A stretch of 17,752 nt of DNA, from NCBI GenBank assembly GCA_947292085.1, contig CAMYPN010000019.1, positions 1-17,752 of the forward strand. The letters run 5' to 3'. The notes beneath the pieces were generated by a model. The model worked only from the letters and a program-made list of their open reading frames with translations. It did no database searches and was not told the DNA's origin. Both the position numbers and the translations under genes were made by a program. Source of the stretch: an uncultured Gardnerella sp. Its GTDB lineage: Bacteria > Actinomycetota > Actinomycetes > Actinomycetales > Bifidobacteriaceae. Position 1 is the first letter of the stretch. Every line of letters begins with the position of its first letter. Positions 6,531 to 15,092 of this stretch are shown here, one piece after another.

Positions 6531-8099
6531 ATGTCAAGAATGAACAGAGATGCGTATAGTGGCTATGCACGTCATCGTAATAGGGGATTAGCGCCGTGGA
6601 TTTTGTTCGTTATTGTTTCTGCGGTAATGATAGTAGCTTTGTGGTTTGGGTGGCAAATATATAAGGGGCGTTCTCCTCTTGCAATTCTTACTAAGCCTTC
6701 TGGTAATTCGGTTGTAACTGTTGGTTTGCGCACAGCTCCTAAATCTCTTGATATACGACAAGATGATAGTGATGCTTTGCAGCAAGCGTTATTGGGAAAC
6801 GTTTATGAGACTTTGGTAAAGCGAGATGATAACAACAATTTACAGCCTGGTTTAGCTAATTCTTGGGAAATTTCATCTGATGGGTTGAACTATAAGTTTA
6901 GTTTACAAAAAGGAGTCACTTTTAGTAACGGTGACAAGATGACATCAAGTTCTGTGTTGCGTTCTTTGCAGCAGGGAATTACGAAAAATTATCCAGGTTA
7001 TGCAAAGCTTGAAAATATTAAAACTGTTACGAATCCTGATATGTACACAGTTACCATTGCTTTGCGAGCTCCGGATCCTCTACTTTTGAGGCGTTTAGCT
7101 GGTCGTGCTGGAATCGTGTACGACGTAGACGCAAGAGTTGATTATGCTAACAGTGCGTTAGGAACTGGTCCTTTTACTGTTAATAATTACGACGCTGGTA
7201 AGAGTATAGAGCTTTCTAGAAATAACAATTATTGGTCTGATCCTGCTAAATGTTCAGGAATTACTTTGCAATACTATCCTTCTGATTCAGCGCTTGCTGA
7301 AGCTATGGAACATAACGAAGTTCAGATGGCTGTTCCTAAAGAAGGTACTGAAAATGCTCGTTTAGCTAAGATAGCTAATACTAATATGGTTGAAGGCCAA
7401 TCTACTCGCGTTGTTTTTATAGCTTTTAATAGCAACACTGTTGATTCTATTTTTGAAGATCAGTGGGCTAGAAAAGCAGTTCGATCTTCTTTAGACGCTA
7501 AGATTGCTATTGCTGATGACGGTAACGGCGGCGTGCAATTAGGCGGACCTATTGATCCACTATCTCCAGGTTATGAAGATTTAAATAATATATTTCCTTA
7601 CAGTGCTGAGCAGGCGCGCGCAAAGTTCCGTTACTTTGGTGGAAGATACCTTAAAACACTTGATTTCCTAGTTCCTAAAGGTTACGAGAAGCTAGGTAAA
7701 CAGTATTCTGATCAGATTATTGCATTTAGTGGCGCGAAAATTAACCTAGAAGTACTGGATGAAGATACTATTGCTCAAAGAATTAAAGAAAATAAGTATC
7801 ATTTGGCGCTTACAACATTTACTCATACTTTAGATGAGGGCAGTTTTGCTGAGAATGGTTCTGCCTTCTTGTTCCAGAATGCTGCTGCTCAACAATATTG
7901 GGCTAATGCTGCAAGAGCAAAGAATGCTGATGAGTACAAGATTAATGCTAGCAAATATGCCAGGGCTCTTAGTGAAAATGCTGGAGCTCACTGGCTTTAC
8001 GCGCGTAAAAGCATTATGGCTGTGAAGTCTAATATCAGCGGTTACACAAAGAATATGACTGATCAGTTGCTTCCATTACATGACTTAACTGTTAAGTAG
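6531..8099 (+). CDS. Family-5 extracellular solute-binding protein (oligopeptide/dipeptide ABC type), membrane-anchored
   Basis: Binds a solute outside the cell, probably a peptide, for an ABC importer. The 522-residue protein has a basic N-terminus, one hydrophobic segment at about 20-42, then a family-5 binding domain: VTVGLRTAPKSLDI (62-75), an LLGNVYETLVKRD stretch (88-100), LQPGLANSWEISSDGLNYKF (104-123) and GVTFSNGDKMTSSSV (128-142). A lipobox Cys is absent, so it seems anchored by an uncleaved signal helix rather than as a lipoprotein, which is unusual for a Gram-positive binding protein. No permease or ATPase genes are adjacent, so the partner importer must be elsewhere or absent. No ribosome binding site precedes the ATG. 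A second in-frame ATG three codons in (6540) is an alternative start. Ligand unknown. Confidence 0.85.
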   Translation: MSRMNRDAYSGYARHRNRGLAPWILFVIVSAVMIVALWFGWQIYKGRSPLAILTKPSGNSVVTVGLRTAPKSLDIRQDDSDALQQALLGNVYETLVKRDDNNNLQPGLANSWEISSDGLNYKFSLQKGVTFSNGDKMTSSSVLRSLQQGITKNYPGYAKLENIKTVTNPDMYTVTIALRAPDPLLLRRLAGRAGIVYDVDARVDYANSALGTGPFTVNNYDAGKSIELSRNNNYWSDPAKCSGITLQYYPSDSALAEAMEHNEVQMAVPKEGTENARLAKIANTNMVEGQSTRVVFIAFNSNTVDSIFEDQWARKAVRSSLDAKIAIADDGNGGVQLGGPIDPLSPGYEDLNNIFPYSAEQARAKFRYFGGRYLKTLDFLVPKGYEKLGKQYSDQIIAFSGAKINLEVLDEDTIAQRIKENKYHLALTTFTHTLDEGSFAENGSAFLFQNAAAQQYWANAARAKNADEYKINASKYARALSENAGAHWLYARKSIMAVKSNISGYTKNMTDQLLPLHDLTVK

Positions 8100-8111
8100 A
8101 AAGCATAAGAT

Positions 8112-8139
8112 TTGCGTTGTCGCGCTGAGTTTCTAATAT
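8112..8139 (+). promoter_or_regulatory. Candidate valS promoter (leaderless)
   Basis: TTGCGT (8112-8117), 16 bp and TAATAT (8134-8139), with the -10 ending 7 nt before the valS ATG. No ribosome binding site is present. It lies in the 47-bp gap after the solute-binding protein gene, which contains no terminator. Confidence 0.55.
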
Positions 8140-8146
8140 TCAGTTC

Positions 8147-10906
8147 ATGAGTGAACAGGATAATAACACAGTAAAACACGCACATTTAACGCCTCTTCCT
8201 AACAAAGTTGGCGTTGATGGTCTTGAAGACAAGTGGCGTAGCAATTGGGACGAAGCTAAGACTTACGCATTCCATAATTCTCGCGACCGTAAGGCCGTAT
8301 ATTCTATCGATACTCCACCTCCAACCGTTAGTGGTCATTTGCATGTTGGTCACGTATTCTCTTATACGCATACTGATGTGATTGCGCGATATAAGCGCAT
8401 GAAAGGCTTTGACGTGTTCTACCCAATGGGTTGGGACGATAACGGCTTGCCAACAGAGCGTCGCGTACAAAACTATTACGGAGTTAGAGTAGATACTTCG
8501 TTGAAGTATGACCCTGATTTTAAGCCGCCTTTTGAAGGCACTGAAGGCAAGAAGATTGAAGCTAAAGATCAGGTTCCTGTAAGCAGACAGAACTTTATTG
8601 AGCTTTGTGAGCGCTTGACTTCCCAAGATGAGAAGCTTTTTGAAGCATTGTGGCGCAGACTCGGTCTTTCTGTAGACTGGTCGCAAACTTATCACACTAT
8701 TGGCGAGCAGCCTCGTCGAGTTGCGCAAAAAGCATTCCTTCGTAATCTTGCTCGCGGAGAAGCTTATCAGAAAGACGCTCCTGGCTTGTGGGATGTGACT
8801 TTCCAAACTGCAGTTGCACAAGCTGAGCTTGAATCGCGCGAATATCCTGGTTTCTACCATAAGATTGCGTTCCGTTTCGAAGATGGTACGCCAATTTATA
8901 TTGAAACCACGCGACCAGAATTACTTGCTGCTTGCACATCTTTGATTGCAAATCCAGATGATGAGCGTTACAAGAAGTACTTTGGCCAGGAAGTTTACTC
9001 ACCGCTGTTTAAGGTGAAGGTTCCGATTTTGGCTCATTCTGCTGCTCAAATGGACAAGGGTGCTGGCATTGCAATGTGCTGCACTTTTGGTGACGTAACA
9101 GACGTTGAGTGGTGGCGTGACTTGAATTTGCCAACTCGACCAATCATTCAGCGTAACGGTCGCATTGTAATGACGACTCCTGATTGGATTACTGATGAGT
9201 CCGGTCGCGAAATGTTCGAGAAAATTGCTGGCAAAACCACGTTCTCTGCTCGTAAGGAAGTTGTTGAAGCTTTGCAAGCAGCTGGAGACATGGAAGGCGA
9301 TCCAAAGCCAACAAAGCGTATGACGAACTTCTACGAAAAGGGCGATAAGCCTTTGGAAATCGTCACTTCTCGCCAGTGGTACTTAAAGAACGGCGGTACG
9401 GACGAAAAGCTGAACGCTGAGCTTATTGAGCGTGGTAAGGAACTTAATTTCCACCCAGACTTTATGCGCGTGCGCTATGAGAATTGGGTTCATGGCTTGA
9501 ATGGCGACTGGCTTATTTCTCGTCAGCGCTTCTTTGGTGTTCCATTCCCACTTTGGTATCCAGTAAACGAAAATGGGGAAGTGGATTACGAGCATCCTTT
9601 GACGCCTAGCGAAGATCGTTTGCCAATCGACCCAACTATTGACGTTCCAGAAGGATTCGACGAATCTCAGCGAGACCAGCCAAACGGCTTTACTGCTGAG
9701 CAAGACATTATGGACACTTGGGCTACATCTTCCTTAACTCCACAAATCGTGACTCGTTGGGAAGAGCCAGGTGAGGAAAATCAAGCTTTGTTTAAGGCTA
9801 CTTTCCCAATGGATTTGCGTCCACAAGGCCAGGATATTATTCGTACTTGGCTGTTTAGTACGGTTGATCGCGCGCATCTTGAAAACGGCTGCTTGCCTTG
9901 GAAGCATGCTGCGCTTTCTGGCTGGATTCTTGACCCAGACCACAAGAAGATGTCTAAATCTAAGGGCAACGTGGTTGTGCCAAATAAGCCAATCGAAGAG
10001 TTTGGTGCGGATGCTGTGCGCTACTGGGCGACTTCAGCAAAACTTGGCTTGGATGCAACTTACGACGAAGGCCAGATGAAGATTGGCCGACGTTTAGCGA
10101 TTAAGCTTTTGAACGCTACGAAGTTTGCGCTCGCAATTGGTCGAGAAGACGAGGAGCATCAGGTTCTTGAGTCTGCTACCGCGGACTGGGATTTTGCAGA
10201 CGTTACGGAAGTTTTGGATCGCTCTGTTATGGCAAAGCTCGCATCCGTTATTCGTACCGCAACTGATGCGCTTGAATCTTACGAGCATTCCAAGGCTTTG
10301 GAAGCAATCGAAACCTTCTTCTGGGAGTTCTGCGACGATTACATTGAGCTTGCAAAGAATCGTGCTTACGGTACTGCAGAATCCACTGGACGCACTCCAA
10401 GTGAAGCTGCTGTAAAGTCTGCTCGCACAACTCTTGGTCTTGCACTCGATGCTTTGGCTCGCTTGCTTGCTCCTTACTTGCCTTACGCTACTGAAGAAGT
10501 GTGGAGCTGGATGCATGACGGAGAAGGTTCCGTGCATCGCGCTAGCTGGCCATGCGCTAAGGCGTATGAGGCTGCTGCAAACGGTGTTTCTGCAGATACT
10601 TTGGCTTACGCAGGTGAAGCTTTGGCTACTTTGCGAAAGATTAAGTCTGAAGCAAAAGTTTCTATGAAGACTCCTATTTTGCAAGTGACTTTGAACGTAG
10701 CAGAAAACGCTTACAAAGCTGTTGAGGAGACTTTGGATGATGTTGCTGAAGCTGGACGCGTTACTGGAGAAGTAAAGCTTAACGCTGTTAAGGCGGCAGT
10801 TGCTGAGGATTCTTCTGATTCTGAATCTGCGGAGTCTGATGCTGCTAACGTGAACGTTTCAGTTGCTCAAAGCGAACTTGGCGAAGCTCCTGCAAAAAAG
10901 AAGTAG
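8147..10906 (+). CDS. valS: Valyl-tRNA synthetase
   Basis: Charges tRNA-Val with valine in the cytosol. The 919-residue class I enzyme has PPPTVSGHLHVGH with the HIGH box as HVGH (66-69), the MGWDDNGLPTERR segment (94-106), an editing domain in the middle and KMSKS at 601-605 followed by KGNVVVPNKPIEEFGADAVR. The phrase DTWATSSLTPQ and overall layout resemble the type-2 (archaeal/rickettsial-like) ValRS rather than the E. coli form. Instead of the basic C-terminal coiled-coil arm of the E. coli type, it ends after the anticodon-binding region with an acidic Ser/Asp/Ala-rich stretch (about 884-908) and a KKK end. The ATG lacks a Shine-Dalgarno sequence and is preceded by a -10 at leaderless spacing. 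A strong terminator follows the gene. Confidence 0.97.
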   Translation: MSEQDNNTVKHAHLTPLPNKVGVDGLEDKWRSNWDEAKTYAFHNSRDRKAVYSIDTPPPTVSGHLHVGHVFSYTHTDVIARYKRMKGFDVFYPMGWDDNGLPTERRVQNYYGVRVDTSLKYDPDFKPPFEGTEGKKIEAKDQVPVSRQNFIELCERLTSQDEKLFEALWRRLGLSVDWSQTYHTIGEQPRRVAQKAFLRNLARGEAYQKDAPGLWDVTFQTAVAQAELESREYPGFYHKIAFRFEDGTPIYIETTRPELLAACTSLIANPDDERYKKYFGQEVYSPLFKVKVPILAHSAAQMDKGAGIAMCCTFGDVTDVEWWRDLNLPTRPIIQRNGRIVMTTPDWITDESGREMFEKIAGKTTFSARKEVVEALQAAGDMEGDPKPTKRMTNFYEKGDKPLEIVTSRQWYLKNGGTDEKLNAELIERGKELNFHPDFMRVRYENWVHGLNGDWLISRQRFFGVPFPLWYPVNENGEVDYEHPLTPSEDRLPIDPTIDVPEGFDESQRDQPNGFTAEQDIMDTWATSSLTPQIVTRWEEPGEENQALFKATFPMDLRPQGQDIIRTWLFSTVDRAHLENGCLPWKHAALSGWILDPDHKKMSKSKGNVVVPNKPIEEFGADAVRYWATSAKLGLDATYDEGQMKIGRRLAIKLLNATKFALAIGREDEEHQVLESATADWDFADVTEVLDRSVMAKLASVIRTATDALESYEHSKALEAIETFFWEFCDDYIELAKNRAYGTAESTGRTPSEAAVKSARTTLGLALDALARLLAPYLPYATEEVWSWMHDGEGSVHRASWPCAKAYEAAANGVSADTLAYAGEALATLRKIKSEAKVSMKTPILQVTLNVAENAYKAVEETLDDVAEAGRVTGEVKLNAVKAAVAEDSSDSESAESDAANVNVSVAQSELGEAPAKKK

Positions 10907-10939
10907 TTGTAAGTAGTCGAAAATAATTAATCGCAAAAC

Positions 10940-10979
10940 AAAAGCGCTGGAAGTCAATCTTCGACTCCAGCGCTTTTTG
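10940..10979 (+). terminator. Rho-independent terminator after valS
   Basis: AAAAGCGCTGGA (10940-10951) pairs with its complement at 10966-10977; an inner AGTC/GACT stem with one bulged A closes a 7-nt loop. The 3' arm ends in a TTTTT run. It separates valS from argS. Confidence 0.88.
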
Positions 10980-11012
10980 TGTATTTAATCGCTAAGCATC
11001 GCGCGGTAACGC

Positions 11013-11018
11013 TAGACT
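11013..11018 (+). promoter_or_regulatory. Putative -10 element of argS (leaderless spacing)
   Basis: TAGACT ends 7 nt before the argS ATG, and no ribosome binding site is present. A terminator upstream implies that argS needs its own promoter. No convincing -35 is seen. Confidence 0.45.
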
Positions 11019-11025
11019 GTAAACC

Positions 11026-12822
11026 ATGAATCCAGAAAGCTTAAGTGAATTAATTGAAAAAATTGCTAAAGATTTAGTAGCAAGCGGTAAAGCTGGAAAT
11101 CTAACAGAAGATTTGATTCCTGCTGCCGAAAAACTTGCAGTTATGCGACCAAAAGATCGCGCACACGGCGATTGGGCCACGAACGTTGCTATGCAGCTCG
11201 CTAAAAAAGCTGGTATGAAGCCTCACGATTTAGCTGAACTTTTTGCCGAGCGTTTGCAAGAAGCAGAAGGTATTGCGTCTGTAGAAGTTGCAGGTCCTGG
11301 CTTTATTAACATAACGCTTGATTCTGCTTCTGCAGCGGCTGTTGTTGACGAAGTATTAAAGCAGGGTGCTGATTTTGGCAAGAATACGCATTTGAGCGGC
11401 AAAACTTTGAATCTTGAGTTTGTTTCCGCAAACCCAACTGGTCCAATCCACATCGGTGGCACTCGCTGGGCTGCAGTTGGTGATTCTATGGCTCGAGTCT
11501 TGGAAGCGAACGGCGCAAAAGTTGTGCGCGAATACTACTTCAACGATCATGGCGAGCAAATTAACCGTTTTGCAAAGTCTTTAGTTGCTGCAGCTCACGG
11601 CGAAGAAACGCCTGCAGACGGCTACAAAGGCGCGTATATTAACGAAATTGCGGACGCTGTTATAAAAGAAGCAAATGCGGATGGTGTTGACGTTCTTTCT
11701 TTGCCACGAATTGATCTTGGAAAAGACGAGGAAGGATTGCCGCTTGGTGAAGGCGATTCCGAGCAGCGTGAAGAGTTCCGCAAGCGCGCAGTTCCAATGA
11801 TGTTTGCGGAGATTCGTAAATCAATGCGCGATTTTCGCGTTAGTTTCGACGTGTGGTTCCATGAAAACAGCCTGTACGAGGATGGCGAAGTTGAGCGCGC
11901 TATTGCAGACTTGCGTTCTCGCGGAGACATTTTCGAAAAAGATGGTGCAACTTGGTTTGAATCCACTAAGCATGGCGACGATAAGGATCGCGTAATTATT
12001 AAGTCTGACGGCAATTACGCTTACTTTGCTGCAGATATTGCATACTATCGTAACAAGCGTCATCGCGAACAGAATCCTGCAGATGTAGCAATCTACATGC
12101 TCGGCGCGGATCATCACGGCTATATTGGCAGAATGATGGCAATGTGCGCGGCTTTTGGAGACAATCCTGGCGAAAACATGCAGATTCTTATTGGTCAGCT
12201 TGTAAACGTTATGAAGGACGGCAAACCAGTTCGCATGAGCAAGCGCGCTGGAAACGTTATTACGATTGACGATTTAGTTGATGCAATTGGCGTTGATGCT
12301 TCACGCTACTCGCTTGCGCGCACCGACTACAACACAAGCGTTGATATTGATTTGGATTTGCTTGCTTCTCACAGCAACGATAATCCTGTGTATTACGTGC
12401 AATATGCTCACGCACGTAGCTGCAATGTGGCTCGCAATGCTGCAGACGCTGGAATTACACAAGATGGCGCTGATTTAAGCTTGCTTAATACCGAGGCTGA
12501 CGGCGAAGTGTTGGCTGCTTTGGCGCAATGGCCTGCGGCTCTTGCTCAAGCTGGTGATTTGCGCGCTCCTCATAGGGTTGCGCATTATCTTGAAGATTTG
12601 GCAGCAAGTTACCACAAGTGGTACAACCTTGAGCGAGTTGTGCCAATGGAGTTAACTGACCCAGAAAATCGTATGACAGAAGCCGAACGTGAGACAACGC
12701 GCATTGCAAAGTGCCCAGAGCCTGCGCGCGCTGCAGCTCGCTTAAAGCTTAACGAAGCTGTGCGTACAGTAATTGCATCTGGACTTGATTTGCTTGGAGT
12801 TTCCGCTCCGGAAAAGATGTAA
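11026..12822 (+). CDS. argS: Arginyl-tRNA synthetase
   Basis: Charges tRNA-Arg with arginine in the cytosol. The 598-residue class I enzyme begins with the ArgRS-specific N-terminal tRNA-binding domain (about 1-110, including PGFINITL at 91-98). The catalytic domain follows, with NPTGPIHIGG (136-145, HIGH box as HIGG) and YYFNDHGEQI. The KMSKS-equivalent is RMSKRAGN (403-410). The C-terminal DALR anticodon-binding domain includes DNPVYYVQYAHARSCN and ends with SGLDLLGVSAPEKM, the usual end of the family. It is monocistronic by position, bounded by terminators on both sides. The start lacks a Shine-Dalgarno sequence, and an actinobacterial -10 sits 7 nt upstream. Length and motifs are normal, with no sign of damage. 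Confidence 0.97.
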   Translation: MNPESLSELIEKIAKDLVASGKAGNLTEDLIPAAEKLAVMRPKDRAHGDWATNVAMQLAKKAGMKPHDLAELFAERLQEAEGIASVEVAGPGFINITLDSASAAAVVDEVLKQGADFGKNTHLSGKTLNLEFVSANPTGPIHIGGTRWAAVGDSMARVLEANGAKVVREYYFNDHGEQINRFAKSLVAAAHGEETPADGYKGAYINEIADAVIKEANADGVDVLSLPRIDLGKDEEGLPLGEGDSEQREEFRKRAVPMMFAEIRKSMRDFRVSFDVWFHENSLYEDGEVERAIADLRSRGDIFEKDGATWFESTKHGDDKDRVIIKSDGNYAYFAADIAYYRNKRHREQNPADVAIYMLGADHHGYIGRMMAMCAAFGDNPGENMQILIGQLVNVMKDGKPVRMSKRAGNVITIDDLVDAIGVDASRYSLARTDYNTSVDIDLDLLASHSNDNPVYYVQYAHARSCNVARNAADAGITQDGADLSLLNTEADGEVLAALAQWPAALAQAGDLRAPHRVAHYLEDLAASYHKWYNLERVVPMELTDPENRMTEAERETTRIAKCPEPARAAARLKLNEAVRTVIASGLDLLGVSAPEKM

Positions 12823-12857
12823 CTTTTTGCTATTATTGAGCATTTAAGATTTGTTTA

Positions 12858-12894
12858 GGACGCTAGCTTTTATGTTAGCGTCCTTTTATTTTTT
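12858..12894 (+). terminator. Rho-independent terminator after argS
   Basis: GGACGCTAGC (12858-12867) pairs with GTTAGCGTCC (12874-12883) over 10 bp including one G-U pair. The loop is 6 nt and TTTTATTTTTT follows. Confidence 0.9.
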
Positions 12895-13104
12895 GAAATT
12901 AACCCAAATTATTTCTTATTATTTTTTATTATTTTTGATTATTCTCTGACATTTTTATGAGAAGACACGCGCGAAATTGCAAATTTTTGTCGATTAAGTA
13001 CATGTGATTTATTAATATACCCCCTAATATTATTTTCGCTTTAAATCCACAATATAAAGTCAGAGATTTAGCTGAATAGTATGTAAATACAAATTTATCC
13101 TTAT

Positions 13105-13110
13105 AGGAGG
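13105..13110 (+). promoter_or_regulatory. Strong ribosome binding site of brnQ and its leader region
   Basis: AGGAGG stands 7 nt before the brnQ ATG. The gap from 12895 is strongly AT-rich. A possible -10 (TATAAA, 13053-13058) and a small AT inverted repeat around an ACCCCCTA spacer (13013-13032) are visible. No T-box hallmark or ORF was recognised in the gap. Confidence 0.75.
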
Positions 13111-13117
13111 TGTAAGC

Positions 13118-14632
13118 ATGAGCGTCACAACACAAAGTGTCAGCACAGACAGTGCCCCGAAAAAAAGGAACTTGACAATTATTGAATCCGCGTACGTGGC
13201 GGTCATGTTGTTTGGCATGTTCTTTGGCGCTGGAAACCTGATTTTCCCTGTGTTTCTTGGTGCTAATGCAGGAACTAATTCTGCGCCTGCAGCGTTAGGT
13301 TTTATTGTTACTGGCGTTGGTTTGCCATTGCTTGGCGTTACAGCACTCGCAATGAGTCGAGCAAATGGCCTTTTTGAGCTTTCTAGCAAGCCGAGCAAAA
13401 AATACGGCATGTTTTTCACATGTGTGCTGTATTTAACAATTGGCCCATTCTTTGCAATTCCTCGCTGCGCAACAACTTCATACACTGTTGGCTTAGAGCG
13501 CGTTGTTCCACAAGACGGAAACGGTCAGCTTTACTTATTCTTGTTCTCAGTAGTGTTCTTTGCACTTGCGTTCTTCTTTGCTATGAAACCAAGCGGCATA
13601 TTGACTTGGGTCGGTAAAGTTCTTACGCCAATCTTCCTTGTGTTCCTAGCGATTTTAGTATTTACAGCACTATTTTCTCCTGTAAGCGGCGCTTCTGCGG
13701 ATGCTGCTCCTATAGGAAATTACGTTAATAAGTCATTCTTTACAGGATTCTTAGATGGCTACAACACAATGGATGCTTTAGCTAGCTTGGCGTTTGGAAT
13801 TGTGGTTGTTAGCACCATTCGTCAGTTTGGTGTAAAAGATCCTAAAGATGTGGCAGTGAATACTGCTCGCTCTGGATTCTTTAGCTGCTTGCTTATGGCA
13901 GTGATTTACGTTGCAATTGTTATTGTTGGCGTGCGTAGCCGCGCGTTGTTCCCACCTGCGGAAAATGGTGGCGTAACTTTGGCACAAGTTGCACGATACC
14001 ATCTTGGAAACGTTGGCTTATTCGTGCTTGCTGCAACTGTAACGCTTGCCTGCTTAAAGACTGCAGTTGGCTTAATCGTAAGCTGCTCGGAAACTTTCTC
14101 TAAGTTATTCCCTAAAGGTCCTAGCTACAGAGTTTGGTCTGTGATAATTACGTTTGTTTCGTTTGGTGTTGCAAACATTGGCTTAAGCGCAATAATCGAA
14201 TATGCGGTTCCAGTATTAATGTTCTTGTATCCACTTTCAATCGTTCTGATTCTTTTGGCTTTGTGTGGTCGACTTTTTGACAATTCCAAAGTCGTATACG
14301 CTTGGACACTTGGTTTTACTGGCGTTGCAGCAGTATATGATTTTTTGAATAGTTTGCCAGAATCTTTGCGCAATGCATTGCATATGAATGGTATATTAGC
14401 GGTTATTCAAAGCTGGCTGCCGTTCTCGGAATTTGGCATGGCTTGGCTTTGCCCTGCTGTTATTGGATTTGTTGTTGGTTTGATTCGTAATTTATTAAGA
14501 GATAGTCAAGGAATAGCTGAAATAGCTAGGTCATCTGTTGCTCCTGGAGCGCAGGGGAGTGTTGCTGATAGCGATGATTATTCTTCAAGCGATGCTGAGT
14601 TTAACGAGCCTAATTTTGGCAATCAATATTAG
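13118..14632 (+). CDS. brnQ: Branched-chain amino acid:cation symporter (LIVCS family)
   Basis: Imports leucine, isoleucine and valine together with a cation. The 504-residue protein has about twelve hydrophobic helices from residue 22 onward. The LIVCS signature GAGNLIFP (37-44) lies in the first helix. GPFFAIPRCATTSY and the helix with YNTMDALASLAFGIVVV are also typical of BrnQ. The polar N-terminus (1-19) and an acidic Ser/Asp-rich C-terminal tail after about residue 475 (SDDYSSSDAEFNEPN) lie outside the core and are probably cytoplasmic. The ATG has a near-perfect Shine-Dalgarno sequence. It follows a strong argS terminator and converges on the MIF-like gene, so it is a single-gene unit. 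Being near valS and argS may be coincidence. Confidence 0.94.
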   Translation: MSVTTQSVSTDSAPKKRNLTIIESAYVAVMLFGMFFGAGNLIFPVFLGANAGTNSAPAALGFIVTGVGLPLLGVTALAMSRANGLFELSSKPSKKYGMFFTCVLYLTIGPFFAIPRCATTSYTVGLERVVPQDGNGQLYLFLFSVVFFALAFFFAMKPSGILTWVGKVLTPIFLVFLAILVFTALFSPVSGASADAAPIGNYVNKSFFTGFLDGYNTMDALASLAFGIVVVSTIRQFGVKDPKDVAVNTARSGFFSCLLMAVIYVAIVIVGVRSRALFPPAENGGVTLAQVARYHLGNVGLFVLAATVTLACLKTAVGLIVSCSETFSKLFPKGPSYRVWSVIITFVSFGVANIGLSAIIEYAVPVLMFLYPLSIVLILLALCGRLFDNSKVVYAWTLGFTGVAAVYDFLNSLPESLRNALHMNGILAVIQSWLPFSEFGMAWLCPAVIGFVVGLIRNLLRDSQGIAEIARSSVAPGAQGSVADSDDYSSSDAEFNEPNFGNQY

Positions 14633-14674
14633 TGACTAATTCGCATCTATTTTTATAGATAGTTGTAATAATAA

Positions 14675-14720
14675 AAAATCGCCATATTACTGCCCGTATG
14701 AGCTGCGATATGGCGATTTT
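14675..14720. terminator. Bidirectional terminator between brnQ and the MIF-like gene
   Basis: AAAATCGCCATA (14675-14686) pairs perfectly with TATGGCGATTTT (14709-14720) around a 22-nt loop. Read on the minus strand, the tail is a longer T-rich run (TTTTTTATTATT) than on the plus strand, so it looks stronger for the tautomerase transcript. A smaller AT hairpin lies at 14645-14660. Confidence 0.8.
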
Positions 14721-14735
14721 GTATAAAACTTGCGA

Positions 14736-15083
14736 CTAGAAGTTGCCGCCGTTCCAACCCCAGTCAGTGGTTGCAGTGTAGCGAATGTAAGTGCGATCCT
14801 GTGGAATTCCAAGCTCGCGCTCCAAAGCTGCCATGATCTGCTCAGTCAACTTTTCCCAAGCAGATCCTGGTACGCTGGAACCAAACACGTTCACTTCAAC
14901 GTAAGCTGCAGGTTTAGTATTGTCTCCCGCAAAATAAATCGGCATATTGTCCTCGAATGGGCACATAAGCCAGCGTTCGCTTTTTCCTGGAACAGCGCTA
15001 ATTGCCTTGCCGTAAGCAGATTTTAAAGCTTCGCGTTGCTCTGGTGTAGTGCTTACAGAAACATGAGTATGAATAACTGGCAT
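14736..15083 (-). CDS. MIF-like tautomerase (phenylpyruvate tautomerase related)
   Basis: Small 115-residue protein of the tautomerase superfamily, MIF branch, expected to form trimers. It begins MPVIHTHVSV, leaving Pro2 as the catalytic N-terminal proline after Met removal, and has Lys34 in the PGK position that matches the MIF active-site lysine. The C-terminal part (GIPQDRTYIRYTATTDWGWN, then GGNF) aligns by eye with human MIF (SPDRVYINY, VGWNNSTF). The Cys-x-x-Cys thiol motif of mammalian MIF is absent (PAAYVEVN there). AAAGGAG lies 6 nt before the ATG and fixes the start. It is a single gene, divergent from the GtrA-family gene and convergent with brnQ. Its physiological substrate is unknown; phenylpyruvate keto-enol tautomerisation is the family activity. 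Confidence 0.85.
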   Translation of the reverse strand: MPVIHTHVSVSTTPEQREALKSAYGKAISAVPGKSERWLMCPFEDNMPIYFAGDNTKPAAYVEVNVFGSSVPGSAWEKLTEQIMAALERELGIPQDRTYIRYTATTDWGWNGGNF

Positions 15084-15092
15084 AATCGCTCC

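Noticed and set aside
8186..8860. Long antisense open frame (224 codons) inside valS, and similar ones inside argS and the acyltransferase gene
   Set aside because: They lie opposite strongly conserved synthetase or acyltransferase codons and their translations look like mirror products without domain features.
12823..13117. T-box riboswitch before brnQ
   Set aside because: The conserved T-box sequence and specifier-stem layout were not found.
8147..14632. valS, argS and brnQ as a functional amino-acid operon
   Set aside because: Strong terminators lie after valS and after argS, so the genes are separate units; the theme is probably coincidental.
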